NCBI RefSeq assembly: GCF_001293465.1
Contig: NZ_JSYZ01000020.1
Coordinates: 1 to 62,937, forward strand
Direction of reading: 5' to 3'
Length of the DNA stretch: 62,937 nt
DNA from: Pseudomonas asplenii
GTDB taxonomy: Bacteria > Pseudomonadota > Gammaproteobacteria > Pseudomonadales > Pseudomonadaceae
Shown: one piece after another, positions 52,539 to 62,431 of the stretch
How positions within the stretch are numbered: the stretch's first letter is position 1
How the letters are laid out: each line of letters begins with the position of its first letter
The notes under the pieces: generated by a model
What the model was told of the DNA's origin: nothing
Seen by the model: only the letters and a program-made list of their open reading frames with translations
The model's database searches: none
Translations under genes and position numbers: made by a program

Positions 52539-53663
52539 TTAATCATTCCTTGCATTCAATTCGTTTTTCGCGCCAGCCAATGGCTGAGCCGCGATGTCCA
52601 GCATGGTCTGCGCCACGGTCTCCCAATTCCTGGGTATCGCTTTCAACTGCTCGCTCCAATCAGGCCAATAGCCTGCCGACAGCTTTCCATGCAGCTCATC
52701 AACAGCATTTTTCAAAGAGGCCAAGTCATTCACCCGAAAGTAAATCGCCTCGTCCCCACACAAGACCCGTGCATACGGCAGGTCAGGACAAATGATCGGC
52801 AAACCTGCAAACATCGCCTCCACAAGCGGAAACCCGTAGCTCTCGTCAGTCGATAGAAACAGAAGGGCATCCACTCGGCCATAGGCATCAAGCATCTGTT
52901 GCGGTGAAAACACACCGCGGCAATGCAGCCATGGAACACCAGGGGCCGGATTGCTTTTTTCCGTCAGGGTGAGATCAAGGCTCTCGACCGGCCATTGCAT
53001 CACATCGCCACTACCAATGGCAGCCAGCAGCTTATGATTTTTGTGCGGATATCCCGCAGCCGGATAGATCAAGCGCAAGGGCTTGTCCAAGGACTCGATA
53101 CGCCCAGTACGCTTAAGCCCGGAGCGCAACAACCAGACAGGGACAGGTTGTGGCACAACATGCACACGGGACTGCAACGAAGGGTATGAGTCAACCAGAG
53201 CGTCACGCATCAGCGTCGTTTGTACGATGAACGCCTCGGCGTATCGCAGGTTCATGCGGAAAATACATCTGAGCACTGCCAACTTGAGGCCTGAAACGCT
53301 CCAGGAGTTCGCCGCTGGACGCAGAAGGTGGGAATTCTGGACAAAAACCGTTTGCTGGGTGCGGCAACGAATAGGCAGATCGCCCATGACCAGCAAGGGG
53401 ACATCCCCACTGAAACACCGCCCCAGAAACAGACACTCCACCACACGGGAAAGAGCATTGGGCAGATAGCGCCGATAGCCTGTTACCTTTATCGCCCCCC
53501 CGGCACCTTCGTAGGCGGACAAGTCTCCCCTGTCAGGCAGATAGGCTTCTGTGACACGTACATGGGTATTCTGCTCCATGGCTGGCAACAGTGACTTGAG
53601 CAGTTGCACAGCGCCCTGCCCGGCGATGTTAGTAAGGTGCAAACGGACAGAATTCCGACTCAT
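52539..53663 (-). CDS. family 4-type glycosyltransferase
   Basis: A 374-residue GT-B transferase. The C-terminal nucleotide-sugar region shows FLSTDESYGFPLVEAMFAGLPIICPDLPYARVLCGDEA, with the E-x7-E pattern of GT4 retaining enzymes. Its stop lies directly before the manC start and its own start overlaps the upstream GT stop. Probably adds one residue to the O-unit; the donor is unknown but GDP-mannose or GDP-fucose would be local. Confidence 0.88.
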   Translation of the reverse strand: MSRNSVRLHLTNIAGQGAVQLLKSLLPAMEQNTHVRVTEAYLPDRGDLSAYEGAGGAIKVTGYRRYLPNALSRVVECLFLGRCFSGDVPLLVMGDLPIRCRTQQTVFVQNSHLLRPAANSWSVSGLKLAVLRCIFRMNLRYAEAFIVQTTLMRDALVDSYPSLQSRVHVVPQPVPVWLLRSGLKRTGRIESLDKPLRLIYPAAGYPHKNHKLLAAIGSGDVMQWPVESLDLTLTEKSNPAPGVPWLHCRGVFSPQQMLDAYGRVDALLFLSTDESYGFPLVEAMFAGLPIICPDLPYARVLCGDEAIYFRVNDLASLKNAVDELHGKLSAGYWPDWSEQLKAIPRNWETVAQTMLDIAAQPLAGAKNELNARND

Positions 53664-54823
53664 GACGATTGTTCCTGGTACCAGGGAGAAACGACGGCTG
53701 CCTTTTCTCCAGGCTTGGCACGCAGTACCGCCAGCATGTAGCCTGCTGCGACAGCAGGCTGGATCGCGGCAGCGGCAGCGCGCGTGGCGGCGCGCATTGC
53801 AATCAGCCGTTCAGGCTCGGAACAGAGCCCTCCCAGAATGCGCTCGAGCGCCAGGGGATCGTGGGAGTCGAAGACGACTCCCGCCCCAAATTTCTCGACC
53901 AGCGTGCGCGCGCCCACCTGGTCACTGCATAGCACCGGCACTCCGACACATAGCGCTTCATTCACAACAACACCCCAGCCATCATAACGACTGGGCAGGA
54001 CGAGAAGATCGTAAGCGGAAACAACTGATTGCGTATCACCAAACGGAATGGTCCGGCAGTAACGGATCCGCTTGTCATCAAACACGAATGTCGAGGGGTC
54101 GCCAGGCCCATAGACATCAAGGGTTATAGATAACTTCGAGCGAGCCACGGCCTCGATCAGGAGATCAAGGCCCTTACGGGCTATCAACGCTCCGACAAAA
54201 ACGACCCTCAGGTCGGCAGAGCCATGGCCCTTCGCCGATGAAGCTGAAAAGGTTTTTTCGACCGTTGGCACAAAATAGCCAAAAGGAAACAACTTGCTCT
54301 TCTGCACTCCTGAATCCGAATACTGCTGCAGTGCTTTCGAGGAGATGGAAAACACCCCTGACAGGTTTCGTTTGAGCAACAGCATGTACAATTTGTAAAG
54401 AAGAGGACGAAGCATTGCCTTCAGCTTTTGCCGCGTCATCCCTCCATCGTTGAAATATCCCTGGGCGATGGGCGAATAAGGCTCCGAGACGATATAGAAC
54501 TCTACACGAAAGAACATTGCCAGCAGCAGGCAATAGAGCATCTTCGGCCCCTGAAAGGCACTGCCGAACAAATGAACATCGTGCCGGTGTTCACGCATTT
54601 TTCGATAGCAATACGAGAAGGCACCGCGTTCAGGTATGAGTCGTCGCTCAACCGACTCAACCTGGGTATCGCGCCAACCCTGCTCCCGGCGAGTGGCGTC
54701 CTCCATGCTCAACACGTAAGCCAGAACAGGGGTCTCGGCTTGCCGAGACAACTCCTCGTAGGTAAAGGCCTGATGATCTGTCAGCACCGGCTGCCAGGTG
54801 ACGATCAAAGGTTTTTCGGTCAT
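53660..54823 (-). CDS. family 4-type glycosyltransferase
   Basis: A 387-residue GT-B transferase starting at ATG 54823, which overlaps the previous gene stop (ATGA). C-terminal motifs LPSRYDGWGVVVNEALCVGVPVLCSDQVGAR and GGLCSEPERL match GT4 enzymes. A hydrophobic patch (MLYCLLLAMFFRVEFYIV) suggests membrane association. Specific sugar unknown. Confidence 0.88.
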   Translation of the reverse strand: MTEKPLIVTWQPVLTDHQAFTYEELSRQAETPVLAYVLSMEDATRREQGWRDTQVESVERRLIPERGAFSYCYRKMREHRHDVHLFGSAFQGPKMLYCLLLAMFFRVEFYIVSEPYSPIAQGYFNDGGMTRQKLKAMLRPLLYKLYMLLLKRNLSGVFSISSKALQQYSDSGVQKSKLFPFGYFVPTVEKTFSASSAKGHGSADLRVVFVGALIARKGLDLLIEAVARSKLSITLDVYGPGDPSTFVFDDKRIRYCRTIPFGDTQSVVSAYDLLVLPSRYDGWGVVVNEALCVGVPVLCSDQVGARTLVEKFGAGVVFDSHDPLALERILGGLCSEPERLIAMRAATRAAAAAIQPAVAAGYMLAVLRAKPGEKAAVVSPWYQEQSS

Positions 54824-56004
54824 TGGTGACCACCAAACAGAAAACTGAAGACGGCCTGACCGGCCAACTGTGGAGCACAACGGGCAATGACAGCTTGCTG
54901 ACCACGCTGGGCACAGAGTTGACTGTCCTCGGGGGACTCGACAATTTCACGGAATAAGCTCGCCAGCTCCGACGGATCATTACTCGTCAGATACATCGCC
55001 CCGGTACCGAGCACGGTCCGTACGTCACTGATATCGGTACTCAGCACCAGGAGACCCGCCTCGGCGAACTCGATGACCTTCGATGGAAAGGTCGTATTGG
55101 CCAATGGTCCACCTACCGGTTTCAATGCCAATCCCACACTGCATCGATCGAGTACCTCGGCGTACTGCGCATCGGTGGTCCGCCCATGAACGAACACTTT
55201 CGGAGCCCCTGGCTCAGATGCAAGACGCTCCAGAGCCTGGAGAGCCTCACCTTTGCCGGTCACTTCAAACTGCAGGTTTTGCACCCAGTCACTTTTCCCC
55301 TGGCGCAGCGAACGAACCGTCTCGACCAGGAGGTCCGCACCGGTATCCGCGCTAAGCGTGCCACCCATGAGCACCGAGCGGGGATTGGTAACCGGCCTTA
55401 CCCCAAATACCTTTTTGGAGGTTGAACCGTAGTAGCAATGAACTGGGCGTATATCTGTCATTCCAGCCAATGCACTACATGCCAGCAGCGCACCATCCGG
55501 GCACAGCCGGTCGTAAAGCCAGGTGATCGAACGCCCCAGGAAAGCTTTCAGGCAACCGCTGTTCTGGCCCGCTACCTCACCGTCCTCCAGGTCAAGAAAA
55601 CGCTTGTAGCCGGCGACCGAGGAAGCCAGCAGCAAAGGCAGATAAGCGCCCATCCTGTTATAGAAGATGACAGCCTTAAGTTGACTCGATGACAGTCGAA
55701 GCAGGGTACCAATCAGGCAAAACAAGGAAAGGAACTGGGAAAGGAACCGAGTATGGGAGAATGGGGCATACACAACCGGCACGCCCGCTACACGCCTGAC
55801 AACACGGGGGAAATAGCTGAGCGTGCCGTTGGCACGCCCCCGTCCCAGACTGAGGACACAAGGGCGCGCACCCGCCTCACGCAGAGCCTGGCAAAGCATG
55901 AATACCTTGCGAGAGGCTGCCGGGCTATCACTGACAATCCCTCGCTCGATGCGGGTCTTGTCGTCGAGAGCATTACATACCACTAGGACCAAAGGGCGCT
56001 TCAT
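54820..56004 (-). CDS. GT-B type glycosyltransferase
   Basis: A 394-residue GT-B protein. The C-terminal donor domain is clear (VLMGGTLSADTGADLLVETV; TFPSKVIEFAEAGLLVLSTDI), similar to GT4 proteins, though the acceptor half is divergent with a hydrophobic helix (FLSQFLSLFCLIGTLLRL). Both ends overlap neighbours by 4 bases, showing tight coupling across the operon. The sugar transferred is unknown. Confidence 0.85.
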   Translation of the reverse strand: MKRPLVLVVCNALDDKTRIERGIVSDSPAASRKVFMLCQALREAGARPCVLSLGRGRANGTLSYFPRVVRRVAGVPVVYAPFSHTRFLSQFLSLFCLIGTLLRLSSSQLKAVIFYNRMGAYLPLLLASSVAGYKRFLDLEDGEVAGQNSGCLKAFLGRSITWLYDRLCPDGALLACSALAGMTDIRPVHCYYGSTSKKVFGVRPVTNPRSVLMGGTLSADTGADLLVETVRSLRQGKSDWVQNLQFEVTGKGEALQALERLASEPGAPKVFVHGRTTDAQYAEVLDRCSVGLALKPVGGPLANTTFPSKVIEFAEAGLLVLSTDISDVRTVLGTGAMYLTSNDPSELASLFREIVESPEDSQLCAQRGQQAVIARCAPQLAGQAVFSFLFGGHQ

Positions 56005-56492
56005 GACAGTTGCCTTTTTACGACAGCTGGCACACCAGCAACCAGAGTATTCGCGGGGACATCCCGAACAACCACTGCGCCGGCGGCAACAATGGCACCT
56101 TCACCAATCGTAACCCCCCCCAGAATGACGCTCCTTGCTCCGATCCAGCAACCGCTTCCCACCACAATGGAACGAGCAGTGCCCTTGCCTGCCCGTCGCT
56201 CTTGCGAACCCAGTTCGTGACTACCCAATATGAACTCGACCCCTGGCCCAATATCGCAGCGCGAACCTATTCGAATATCCGCCTCCTGATGGGTGTGGAA
56301 GATCCCTCCCGGGCTGATCCAGGTTCCATCACCGATCACCAGGCGACCGCGCCCATAAATCCATCCGCGACCGCAAAACTTTACGTCCACACCTATACCG
56401 ATACCGGCGAAACGTAAGAGAGCGGCTCTGGCAGAAAAAAAACGGGAAGGAGGAAAAAGAGAAAGAAGGATGTTGATTAGGTGCCTGATCAT
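56001..56492 (-). CDS. hexapeptide-repeat acyltransferase (WcaF/WbbJ-like)
   Basis: A 163-residue left-handed beta-helix acetyltransferase. Repeating hexapeptides (IGDGTWISPGG, IGSRCDIGPGV, VGSGCWIGARSVILGGVTIGEGAIVAAGAVV) and a conserved His (FHTHQEAD) are visible. It probably O-acetylates a sugar of the repeat unit. Its start codon has no strong ribosome site; the 147-bp gap to fcl shows nothing coding. Confidence 0.9.
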   Translation of the reverse strand: MIRHLINILLSLFPPSRFFSARAALLRFAGIGIGVDVKFCGRGWIYGRGRLVIGDGTWISPGGIFHTHQEADIRIGSRCDIGPGVEFILGSHELGSQERRAGKGTARSIVVGSGCWIGARSVILGGVTIGEGAIVAAGAVVVRDVPANTLVAGVPAVVKRQLS

Positions 56493-56639
56493 ATGTACCG
56501 GTTAAGCCTCAGTGGGGGATCCCCCAATGGGAGGGGTTGCATCTGACAGAAGAGAAAAACAACTGCAAAGCGCCCCCAGAAAGATAGTGCATATGAACAA
56601 GGCATCGGAAGAGGCCATGTCATATGTACTCAAGCTACG

Positions 56640-57617
56640 CTACCGCGAACGTGCGTCCAGGATATTTTCGGAGAACCAGCTGTAGGCGCCACGCAGACCA
56701 TCTTCAAGACTGATGGTTGAACTCCACCCCAGTTGCTGGAGGCGCGAAACATCCATCAACTTTCTCGGTGGTCCATCGGGCTTGCTCGCATCAAAACTCA
56801 GGCGCCCCTTGAAACCAGTCACCCTGGCAACGGTTTCGGCCAGTTCACGGATTGTACAATCCTGACCAGTGCCGACGTTGATATGCGAGAGCATAGGTTG
56901 TGTATGTGCCTCATACACCTCACGATCAAGCTCCATGATATGAACCGAAGCACTCGCCATGTCATCTACATGCAGGAACTCACGCATGGGTGAGCCACTG
57001 CCCCAGATAACCACCTCTTCGGCGTCTTGCTCGACAGCGTAATGGAAGCGGCGCAGCAGTGCCGGGATGACGTGGGAATTCTCGGGATGAAAGTTGTCAT
57101 GCGGCCCGTACAGGTTCGTCGGCATGGCACTTCTGTAGTCCCGACCATATTGACGGCTGTAGCTCTCGCACAACTTGATTCCAGCAATTTTGGCGATTGC
57201 ATATGGCTCGTTGGTAGACTCAAGTACACCTGTCAGCAAGGCCTCCTCAGCCATAGGTTGCTGAACCTTGGCCGGATAGATGCAGGACGATCCCAGAAAC
57301 AGCATTTTCTGCACGTCGTTCTGATGCGCAGCATGGACGATATTCGCCTGCATCATCAGGTTTTCATAGATGAACTCCGCCGGGTAGGTATTATTGGCAT
57401 GAATACCACCTACCTTGGCCGCAGCTATGTAAACCTCGTCAATTCTCTTTTCGGCAAAAAAGGCAGCGACCGAACGCTGATCCAACAGATCCAATTGAGC
57501 CCTGTCGCGCGTCACAATGTTCGTGTAGCCCAACGCCTGCAGGCGACGAACGATGGCCGAGCCAACCATTCCCTTGTGCCCTGCGACAAAAACACACCTG
57601 CTCAATTGACGTGACAT
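56640..57617 (-). CDS. fcl: GDP-L-fucose synthase
   Basis: A 325-residue epimerase/reductase that turns GDP-4-keto-6-deoxymannose into GDP-L-fucose. Motifs: VAGHKGMVGSAIVRRL (NADPH), AAKVGGIHAN, FLGSSCIYP, and catalytic YAIAKIAG. The ATG at 57617 has GGAG and lies just after gmd, its pathway partner. The presence of this gene predicts fucose (or a derivative) in the polysaccharide. Confidence 0.95.
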   Translation of the reverse strand: MSRQLSRCVFVAGHKGMVGSAIVRRLQALGYTNIVTRDRAQLDLLDQRSVAAFFAEKRIDEVYIAAAKVGGIHANNTYPAEFIYENLMMQANIVHAAHQNDVQKMLFLGSSCIYPAKVQQPMAEEALLTGVLESTNEPYAIAKIAGIKLCESYSRQYGRDYRSAMPTNLYGPHDNFHPENSHVIPALLRRFHYAVEQDAEEVVIWGSGSPMREFLHVDDMASASVHIMELDREVYEAHTQPMLSHINVGTGQDCTIRELAETVARVTGFKGRLSFDASKPDGPPRKLMDVSRLQQLGWSSTISLEDGLRGAYSWFSENILDARSR

Positions 57618-57618
57618 C

Positions 57619-58743
57619 CTAGTTCTCCACTGATACCGGCAGATCGTAGCCATGGTTCTTCAACAGTGCATGCCGCTGAGCCACCTTCAAGTCCTCGCGA
57701 ACCATTTCGGCACACATCTCCTGAGCGGTAATTTCCGGTACCCAGCCCAACTTGGTTTTGGCCTTGGTTGGATCGCCTAGCAGGGTCTCCACCTCTGCCG
57801 GCCGGAAATAACGGGGATCAACACGCACCAGTGTATCGCCGACCTTGAGAGCAGGAGCCTTGTCGCCAGTGACGGACTCGATGATGCCACGCTCTTCCAC
57901 GCCAACACCCTCGAAACGCAGCGTGATACCCAGCTCGGCGGCGGACCAGCGAATAAAGTCACGGACGGAGTACTGAACACCCGTTGCAATCACAAAGTCT
58001 TCCGGCACCTCCTGCTGGAGCATCATCCATTGCATACGAACGTAGTCCTTCGCATGCCCCCAGTCACGCAGCGCATCCATGTTGCCCATGTAGAGGCACT
58101 GTTCCAACCCTTGAGCGATGTTTGCCAGACCACGGGTAATCTTGCGGGTAACGAATGTCTCGCCACGACGCGGGGACTCATGGTTGAAAAGAATACCGTT
58201 GCAAGCGTGCATGCCATAGGCTTCGCGGTAATTCACAACAATCCAGTAGGCATACAACTTGGCTACCGCGTACGGAGAGCGCGGGTAGAAGGGAGTGGTT
58301 TCCTTCTGCGGGGTTTCCTGGACAAGGCCATACAACTCAGAGGTGGACGCCTGGTAAAACCGTGTTTTTTTCTCAAGGCCTAGCAGGCGGATGGCCTCAA
58401 GCAGGCGCAGAGTACCCATCGCATCGACATCGGCGGTGTACTCTGGCGATTCGAAGCTGACCGCCACATGAGATTGTGCGCCCAAGTTGTAAACCTCATC
58501 CGGCTGCACTTCCTGAATGATGCGGGTCAGATTCGAAGAGTCAGACAGGTCGCCGTAATGCAAGATGAAGCGCTGATTGTCGACATGCGGATCCTGATAG
58601 ATATGGTCGACGCGCTGCGTGTTGAAGGAAGATGCACGTCGTTTGATGCCGTGAACCTCATAGCCTTTCTCCAGCAGCAACTCAGCCAGGTAAGAGCCAT
58701 CCTGGCCTGTGATCCCGGTGATCAGTGCTTTTTTCAGGGTCAT
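57619..58743 (-). CDS. gmd: GDP-mannose 4,6-dehydratase
   Basis: A 374-residue dehydratase. TGITGQDGSYLAELLLEKGYEVHG is the NADP site; the catalytic Thr/Glu lie in QASTSELYGLV and Tyr-x3-Lys in SPYAVAKLYAYW. It converts GDP-mannose to GDP-4-keto-6-deoxy-D-mannose, feeding fcl directly downstream. A related but distinct gene precedes it (58775). Confidence 0.96.
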   Translation of the reverse strand: MTLKKALITGITGQDGSYLAELLLEKGYEVHGIKRRASSFNTQRVDHIYQDPHVDNQRFILHYGDLSDSSNLTRIIQEVQPDEVYNLGAQSHVAVSFESPEYTADVDAMGTLRLLEAIRLLGLEKKTRFYQASTSELYGLVQETPQKETTPFYPRSPYAVAKLYAYWIVVNYREAYGMHACNGILFNHESPRRGETFVTRKITRGLANIAQGLEQCLYMGNMDALRDWGHAKDYVRMQWMMLQQEVPEDFVIATGVQYSVRDFIRWSAAELGITLRFEGVGVEERGIIESVTGDKAPALKVGDTLVRVDPRYFRPAEVETLLGDPTKAKTKLGWVPEITAQEMCAEMVREDLKVAQRHALLKNHGYDLPVSVEN

Positions 58744-58774
58744 TTCTACGTCCTAGAACTCTTTGAATTTGTAT

Positions 58775-59734
58775 TTAAGCGGCACTTAGCATGCTGGCGA
58801 TAACGTCAGACATTGTCGCTTGCGCCTTCCACCCCAGAACCTGCTCGGCCTTCGAGGGATCTGCACGACTGACCAAAAGGTCAGTCGGCCGAAAAAATGC
58901 TTCCGACTGATCAACATACGCAGTCCAATCCAGGCCAAGCTGTGCGAAGGCTTCCGATACGAAGGCTTCCAGGGTGTGCGTTCTGCCGGTAGCGATCACA
59001 AAGTCACTCGGCTGCTCACATTGGAGCATGCGCCACATCGCATCAACGTACTCGGAAGCTGCACCCCAGTCACGGGCAATATCCAGGCGTCCAAGCGTCA
59101 AGCGCTCATCAGAGCCTGAAGCAATGCGCTTGGCCGTTGTAACGATTTTTTGTGTAACAAACCTGAGGGGGCGCAACGCGGACTCGTGATTGAACAGAAT
59201 TCCGGTACAAGCGAACAGATTATAGGCTTCGCGATAATTGTCGACCAGCCAGAAAGCTGAGGATTTCGCTACCGCATATGGGCTACGCGGATGAAATGAG
59301 GTTTTCTCAGAAGCAGGCTCGCCATTGGTATCACCAAAACACTCACTGGATCCCGCCTGATAAAAGCGGATCGGGCGCTCGATCATCCGACACGCCTCAA
59401 GCATATTCAGGGTACCCAGAGTAATGCTCTGGATCGTCTCGGCGGGTTGTTCGAATGAAAGACCAACGGACGACTGCCCCGCCAGAAAGTAGACCTCGTC
59501 GGGCTGGCTGCGCTTCAGGGCCATGAACACGCTGCGAAAGTCTTCAGGAACCATCGACAACAATTTCAACTGCGGCAGAATACCCAGGCGCACCAGATTG
59601 CCAAACGAGGATCCCTGCGCATCACGAGAGGTACCCCAGACGGCGTAACCTTTGTCAAGCAAAAATTTCGCGAGATAAGCTCCATCCTGGCCACTTACCC
59701 CGCAGATCAGCGCTGTTCTTTCTGGATATTCCAA
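58775..59734 (-). CDS. second GDP-mannose 4,6-dehydratase-like protein (possible Rmd-type or gmd paralogue)
   Basis: A 319-residue protein related to Gmd: ICGVSGQDGAYLAKFLLDKGY (NADP site), AGSSECFGDTN at the catalytic position and SPYAVAKSSAFW. The TTG start at 59734 has AAAGG upstream and overlaps the preceding gene end; starts upstream of it have no site. It differs from the typical Gmd in its N-terminus (TSRDAQGSSFGNLVRLGI) and in lacking the GIKRRASSFNTQRV loop. It could be a second dehydratase or a paralogue with altered activity. Confidence 0.8.
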   Translation of the reverse strand: MEYPERTALICGVSGQDGAYLAKFLLDKGYAVWGTSRDAQGSSFGNLVRLGILPQLKLLSMVPEDFRSVFMALKRSQPDEVYFLAGQSSVGLSFEQPAETIQSITLGTLNMLEACRMIERPIRFYQAGSSECFGDTNGEPASEKTSFHPRSPYAVAKSSAFWLVDNYREAYNLFACTGILFNHESALRPLRFVTQKIVTTAKRIASGSDERLTLGRLDIARDWGAASEYVDAMWRMLQCEQPSDFVIATGRTHTLEAFVSEAFAQLGLDWTAYVDQSEAFFRPTDLLVSRADPSKAEQVLGWKAQATMSDVIASMLSAA

Positions 59735-59738
59735 AGTG

Positions 59739-60833
59739 TTACCTTTGTAGGCTCTGATAGATAGATAAAGTTTCCTGCGTGCAACGCTGCCAGGAAAAAT
59801 GGTTGAGTCGCTCACGACCCCGCCTCACCAACTCTGCAATTTCACTTTCCGAATAAACCACGCGCTCTATCGCCAAGGCCATATTTTCAGTATCGCCCGG
59901 GTCGAAAAGGACACCTGCATCGCCAATGACCTCCGGCATGGAACTCGTGCCGCTACTGATGACAGGACAGGAATGACGCATGGCCTCCAAAGGAGGCAGA
60001 CCAAAGCCTTCATACAAGGACGGGTAGACAAACGCCCTGGCAGCATCATAAAGCCCACCCAGCACGGCGTCATCACCAGAAATGTGTCGAACCTGATCCA
60101 CGCCAAAGCCAAGGCCGAGAATGGATTGTTTCTCCGCCTCGGAGAATCCCCCCCCACCGAAAGCCACGATATCGAAATCACGCTTCAAGCGAGTCGAAGC
60201 AGCAACAGCCTGAAGTAATCCGGAGAAATTCTTGTAGCCATGCCGACTTCCAACGTAAAGCAGATAAGGCCGGGGTAGCTTGGCCTCCGCTGGTCGCGCA
60301 CTGAAATGCTCAAAGCCAAGATGAACAACTGACACCTTGTCTTCAGGAACGGAAAAAAGCCTCATGAGATCAAGGCGAGTACTCTCCGAAATACATATCA
60401 CGTGATCAGCACGCTCAACAGCCAGCCGCTTCAGTTCGGTTGTCTTGTCCCGGACTGCAAAGCTCTCCGGAAACAGTTCATGAATCATATCGTAAACAGT
60501 CAGCACCTTCGGACACCCTTTGGGACCCGAGGCAAAACGCGAATAATAGGTTTCATGCACGACATCAGGACGCCACTTGCGCATACCCTGCCACCCCAGC
60601 ATGTAGTTATAAGCCAAGATCGCACGAGTCGTACGAGGCCAGTATCTCTCCACCCACTGACCATACACAGCAGATGATGGAAGGTCCTTCAGGTAATTAT
60701 TACGATGCAACCGTGCAAAGCAAGCCAGGTCATTACCCGAATCCAACATATTCTCCGCCATACGCACAAAATAGCGCGATATACCACCATAATTCTGCAG
60801 GCAAAATATCTGATGATCAAAAGCAACCCGCAT
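59739..60833 (-). CDS. family 4 glycosyltransferase (WbpZ/mannosyltransferase-like)
   Basis: A 364-residue GT-B transferase. Signature segments are LYVGSRHGYKNFSGLLQA and FVYPSLYEGFGLPPLEAMRHSCPVISSGTSSMPEVIGDAG, typical of GT4 mannosyl/rhamnosyltransferases. GGAGG lies 7 bases before the ATG. It follows wzx and precedes the nucleotide-sugar genes, so a GDP-mannose or 6-deoxyhexose donor is likely. Confidence 0.9.
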   Translation of the reverse strand: MRVAFDHQIFCLQNYGGISRYFVRMAENMLDSGNDLACFARLHRNNYLKDLPSSAVYGQWVERYWPRTTRAILAYNYMLGWQGMRKWRPDVVHETYYSRFASGPKGCPKVLTVYDMIHELFPESFAVRDKTTELKRLAVERADHVICISESTRLDLMRLFSVPEDKVSVVHLGFEHFSARPAEAKLPRPYLLYVGSRHGYKNFSGLLQAVAASTRLKRDFDIVAFGGGGFSEAEKQSILGLGFGVDQVRHISGDDAVLGGLYDAARAFVYPSLYEGFGLPPLEAMRHSCPVISSGTSSMPEVIGDAGVLFDPGDTENMALAIERVVYSESEIAELVRRGRERLNHFSWQRCTQETLSIYQSLQR

Positions 60834-60871
60834 TCATCTTCCTCCAAGTGCCTGGATTTTTGATACGGCCT

Positions 60872-62368
60872 CTAATAGATTTCGCGCCACCTAATTTTCT
60901 TCCAATCAAGACTCAATACGAGAAACCGAGAAGCAACAAGAATATAGCTCAACCCAAGAAAAACCATACCTAGGAAAAACTTGTAAGCACCCAACGGCAC
61001 AATCAAGATACTCCCCACCCACAAAACGACAAAGGCAATAAAGCAAGGCCATACAACCGCATGCAAATACCAACGCCCCGGGGTAATTTCCAGACATTTG
61101 AAAACAATAGGCAGCGCGATCATTACACAAGCCGCGTTCATCAACAGCCAAGGCCAACCGCTCCCCTGCAAGCCATGTGCCTGCAAGAGGAAGTAAGTAA
61201 GCGGAGCCATGAACACCAAGGACGCAACATTTTGCAAAACACTAAACCTTGAACGAGCATACGCCAATTGCAAAGCATAAGGTATATGCATGAAGGAATA
61301 AAACATCGTCCCCAACGCTATCAGACTAAGCGGCCCGGCAGCGACTTCAGACACTGAATTATCGCGAGTCCAGAACAATAGCAAGTCGGGACTATAGATG
61401 GCTATCCATAAAGAAATAGGCACAACCAGCATTGACAACAATTGACTTCCTCGAAGCAACAAGCGAGCCACCTCGTCGTACTCACCCAACGCCACATATG
61501 AAGCCATTTTTGGATAATAAGAATTGAATATGGGTGACATCAGACGGAAAGCTATAGTTCCCACCGTCCATGCCAACATGTAGTAGCCAAAATCCTTCAA
61601 TGACAAGAGTTTTGACAAAATAATTTTATCCACCTGCATCAATGCAAATGACAAGACATTGGAAACCCCCACCCCTGTCGCAAACTGTCCCAACTGTTTG
61701 AGCGCCTCAACGGAAAAAATCGAACTCCGTCCCCACTCAGGCAAGAGCCGAACGACCCCCACCCTGACGACAAACAAAGTTATAAGACTTGCAATACACT
61801 GCCAAACGAAGAATGATTCCACCGTGGGCGAGACCAACCACAGGACCAAGGCTGCACCACCTGATCTGACAGTTGCAAAAATTGAACTATAAATATTTAA
61901 CAGAACCTGCCGCTGAAGACCAAGCAGGCAGCCATAATAAAAGGGAACCGGAAACTGCAACAAGATGGCGCCAGCCATGATCCTTATTACCGAAGTAATC
62001 GACTCATTTTTTTCCGCCTCAACTGAAAGCCAGTGACTGACAATAAACGGGGCCAGAAAAAAAATCATCAAACCACAAAAAATAGCCGCCCCCCAGAAGA
62101 TGACTTCTGTACTACGCAAAACCCGTACGATTCTGAGCTTATCTTCATCATTGGAGGCACCATAAATTGAAGCTTCTCTTGTTGCAGCAGCACCAAACCC
62201 CCCATCCAACAAGGTCAAGGCTGACGAAAGAATCAAGAAAAAACCAACTAACCCATATCCATCGACACCGATAAACTTCAAATACACCGGAACAAAGCAG
62301 ACCCCCATCAAGGCCACCCAGCCTTGCCCCAAAAAGCTTGCCGATATATTTTTTAACAAACCACTCAT
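60872..62368 (-). CDS. wzx: Wzx-type oligosaccharide flippase
   Basis: A 498-residue MATE/PST-family flippase with 12-14 membrane helices (starts SGLLKNISASFLGQGWVALMGVCFVPVYLK). It moves undecaprenyl-linked repeat units across the inner membrane. The ATG at 62368 is chosen since AGGTG is well placed; an earlier GTG abuts that site. It is more AT-rich than the core genome and is the first gene of the operon, behind a leader with a 9-bp inverted repeat. Confidence 0.9.
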   Translation of the reverse strand: MSGLLKNISASFLGQGWVALMGVCFVPVYLKFIGVDGYGLVGFFLILSSALTLLDGGFGAAATREASIYGASNDEDKLRIVRVLRSTEVIFWGAAIFCGLMIFFLAPFIVSHWLSVEAEKNESITSVIRIMAGAILLQFPVPFYYGCLLGLQRQVLLNIYSSIFATVRSGGAALVLWLVSPTVESFFVWQCIASLITLFVVRVGVVRLLPEWGRSSIFSVEALKQLGQFATGVGVSNVLSFALMQVDKIILSKLLSLKDFGYYMLAWTVGTIAFRLMSPIFNSYYPKMASYVALGEYDEVARLLLRGSQLLSMLVVPISLWIAIYSPDLLLFWTRDNSVSEVAAGPLSLIALGTMFYSFMHIPYALQLAYARSRFSVLQNVASLVFMAPLTYFLLQAHGLQGSGWPWLLMNAACVMIALPIVFKCLEITPGRWYLHAVVWPCFIAFVVLWVGSILIVPLGAYKFFLGMVFLGLSYILVASRFLVLSLDWKKIRWREIY

Positions 62369-62431
62369 AGACAAGAACACCTGGACGTAAGAGATTCAAT
62401 CAAAGCGCCGGGCATACTCCCTCCAGATAGA

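Noticed and set aside
56513..56526. 14-base GC palindrome TGGGGGATCCCCCA upstream of the acyltransferase
   Set aside because: Seen clearly, but it is isolated, has no T-run and no obvious role; it may be chance.
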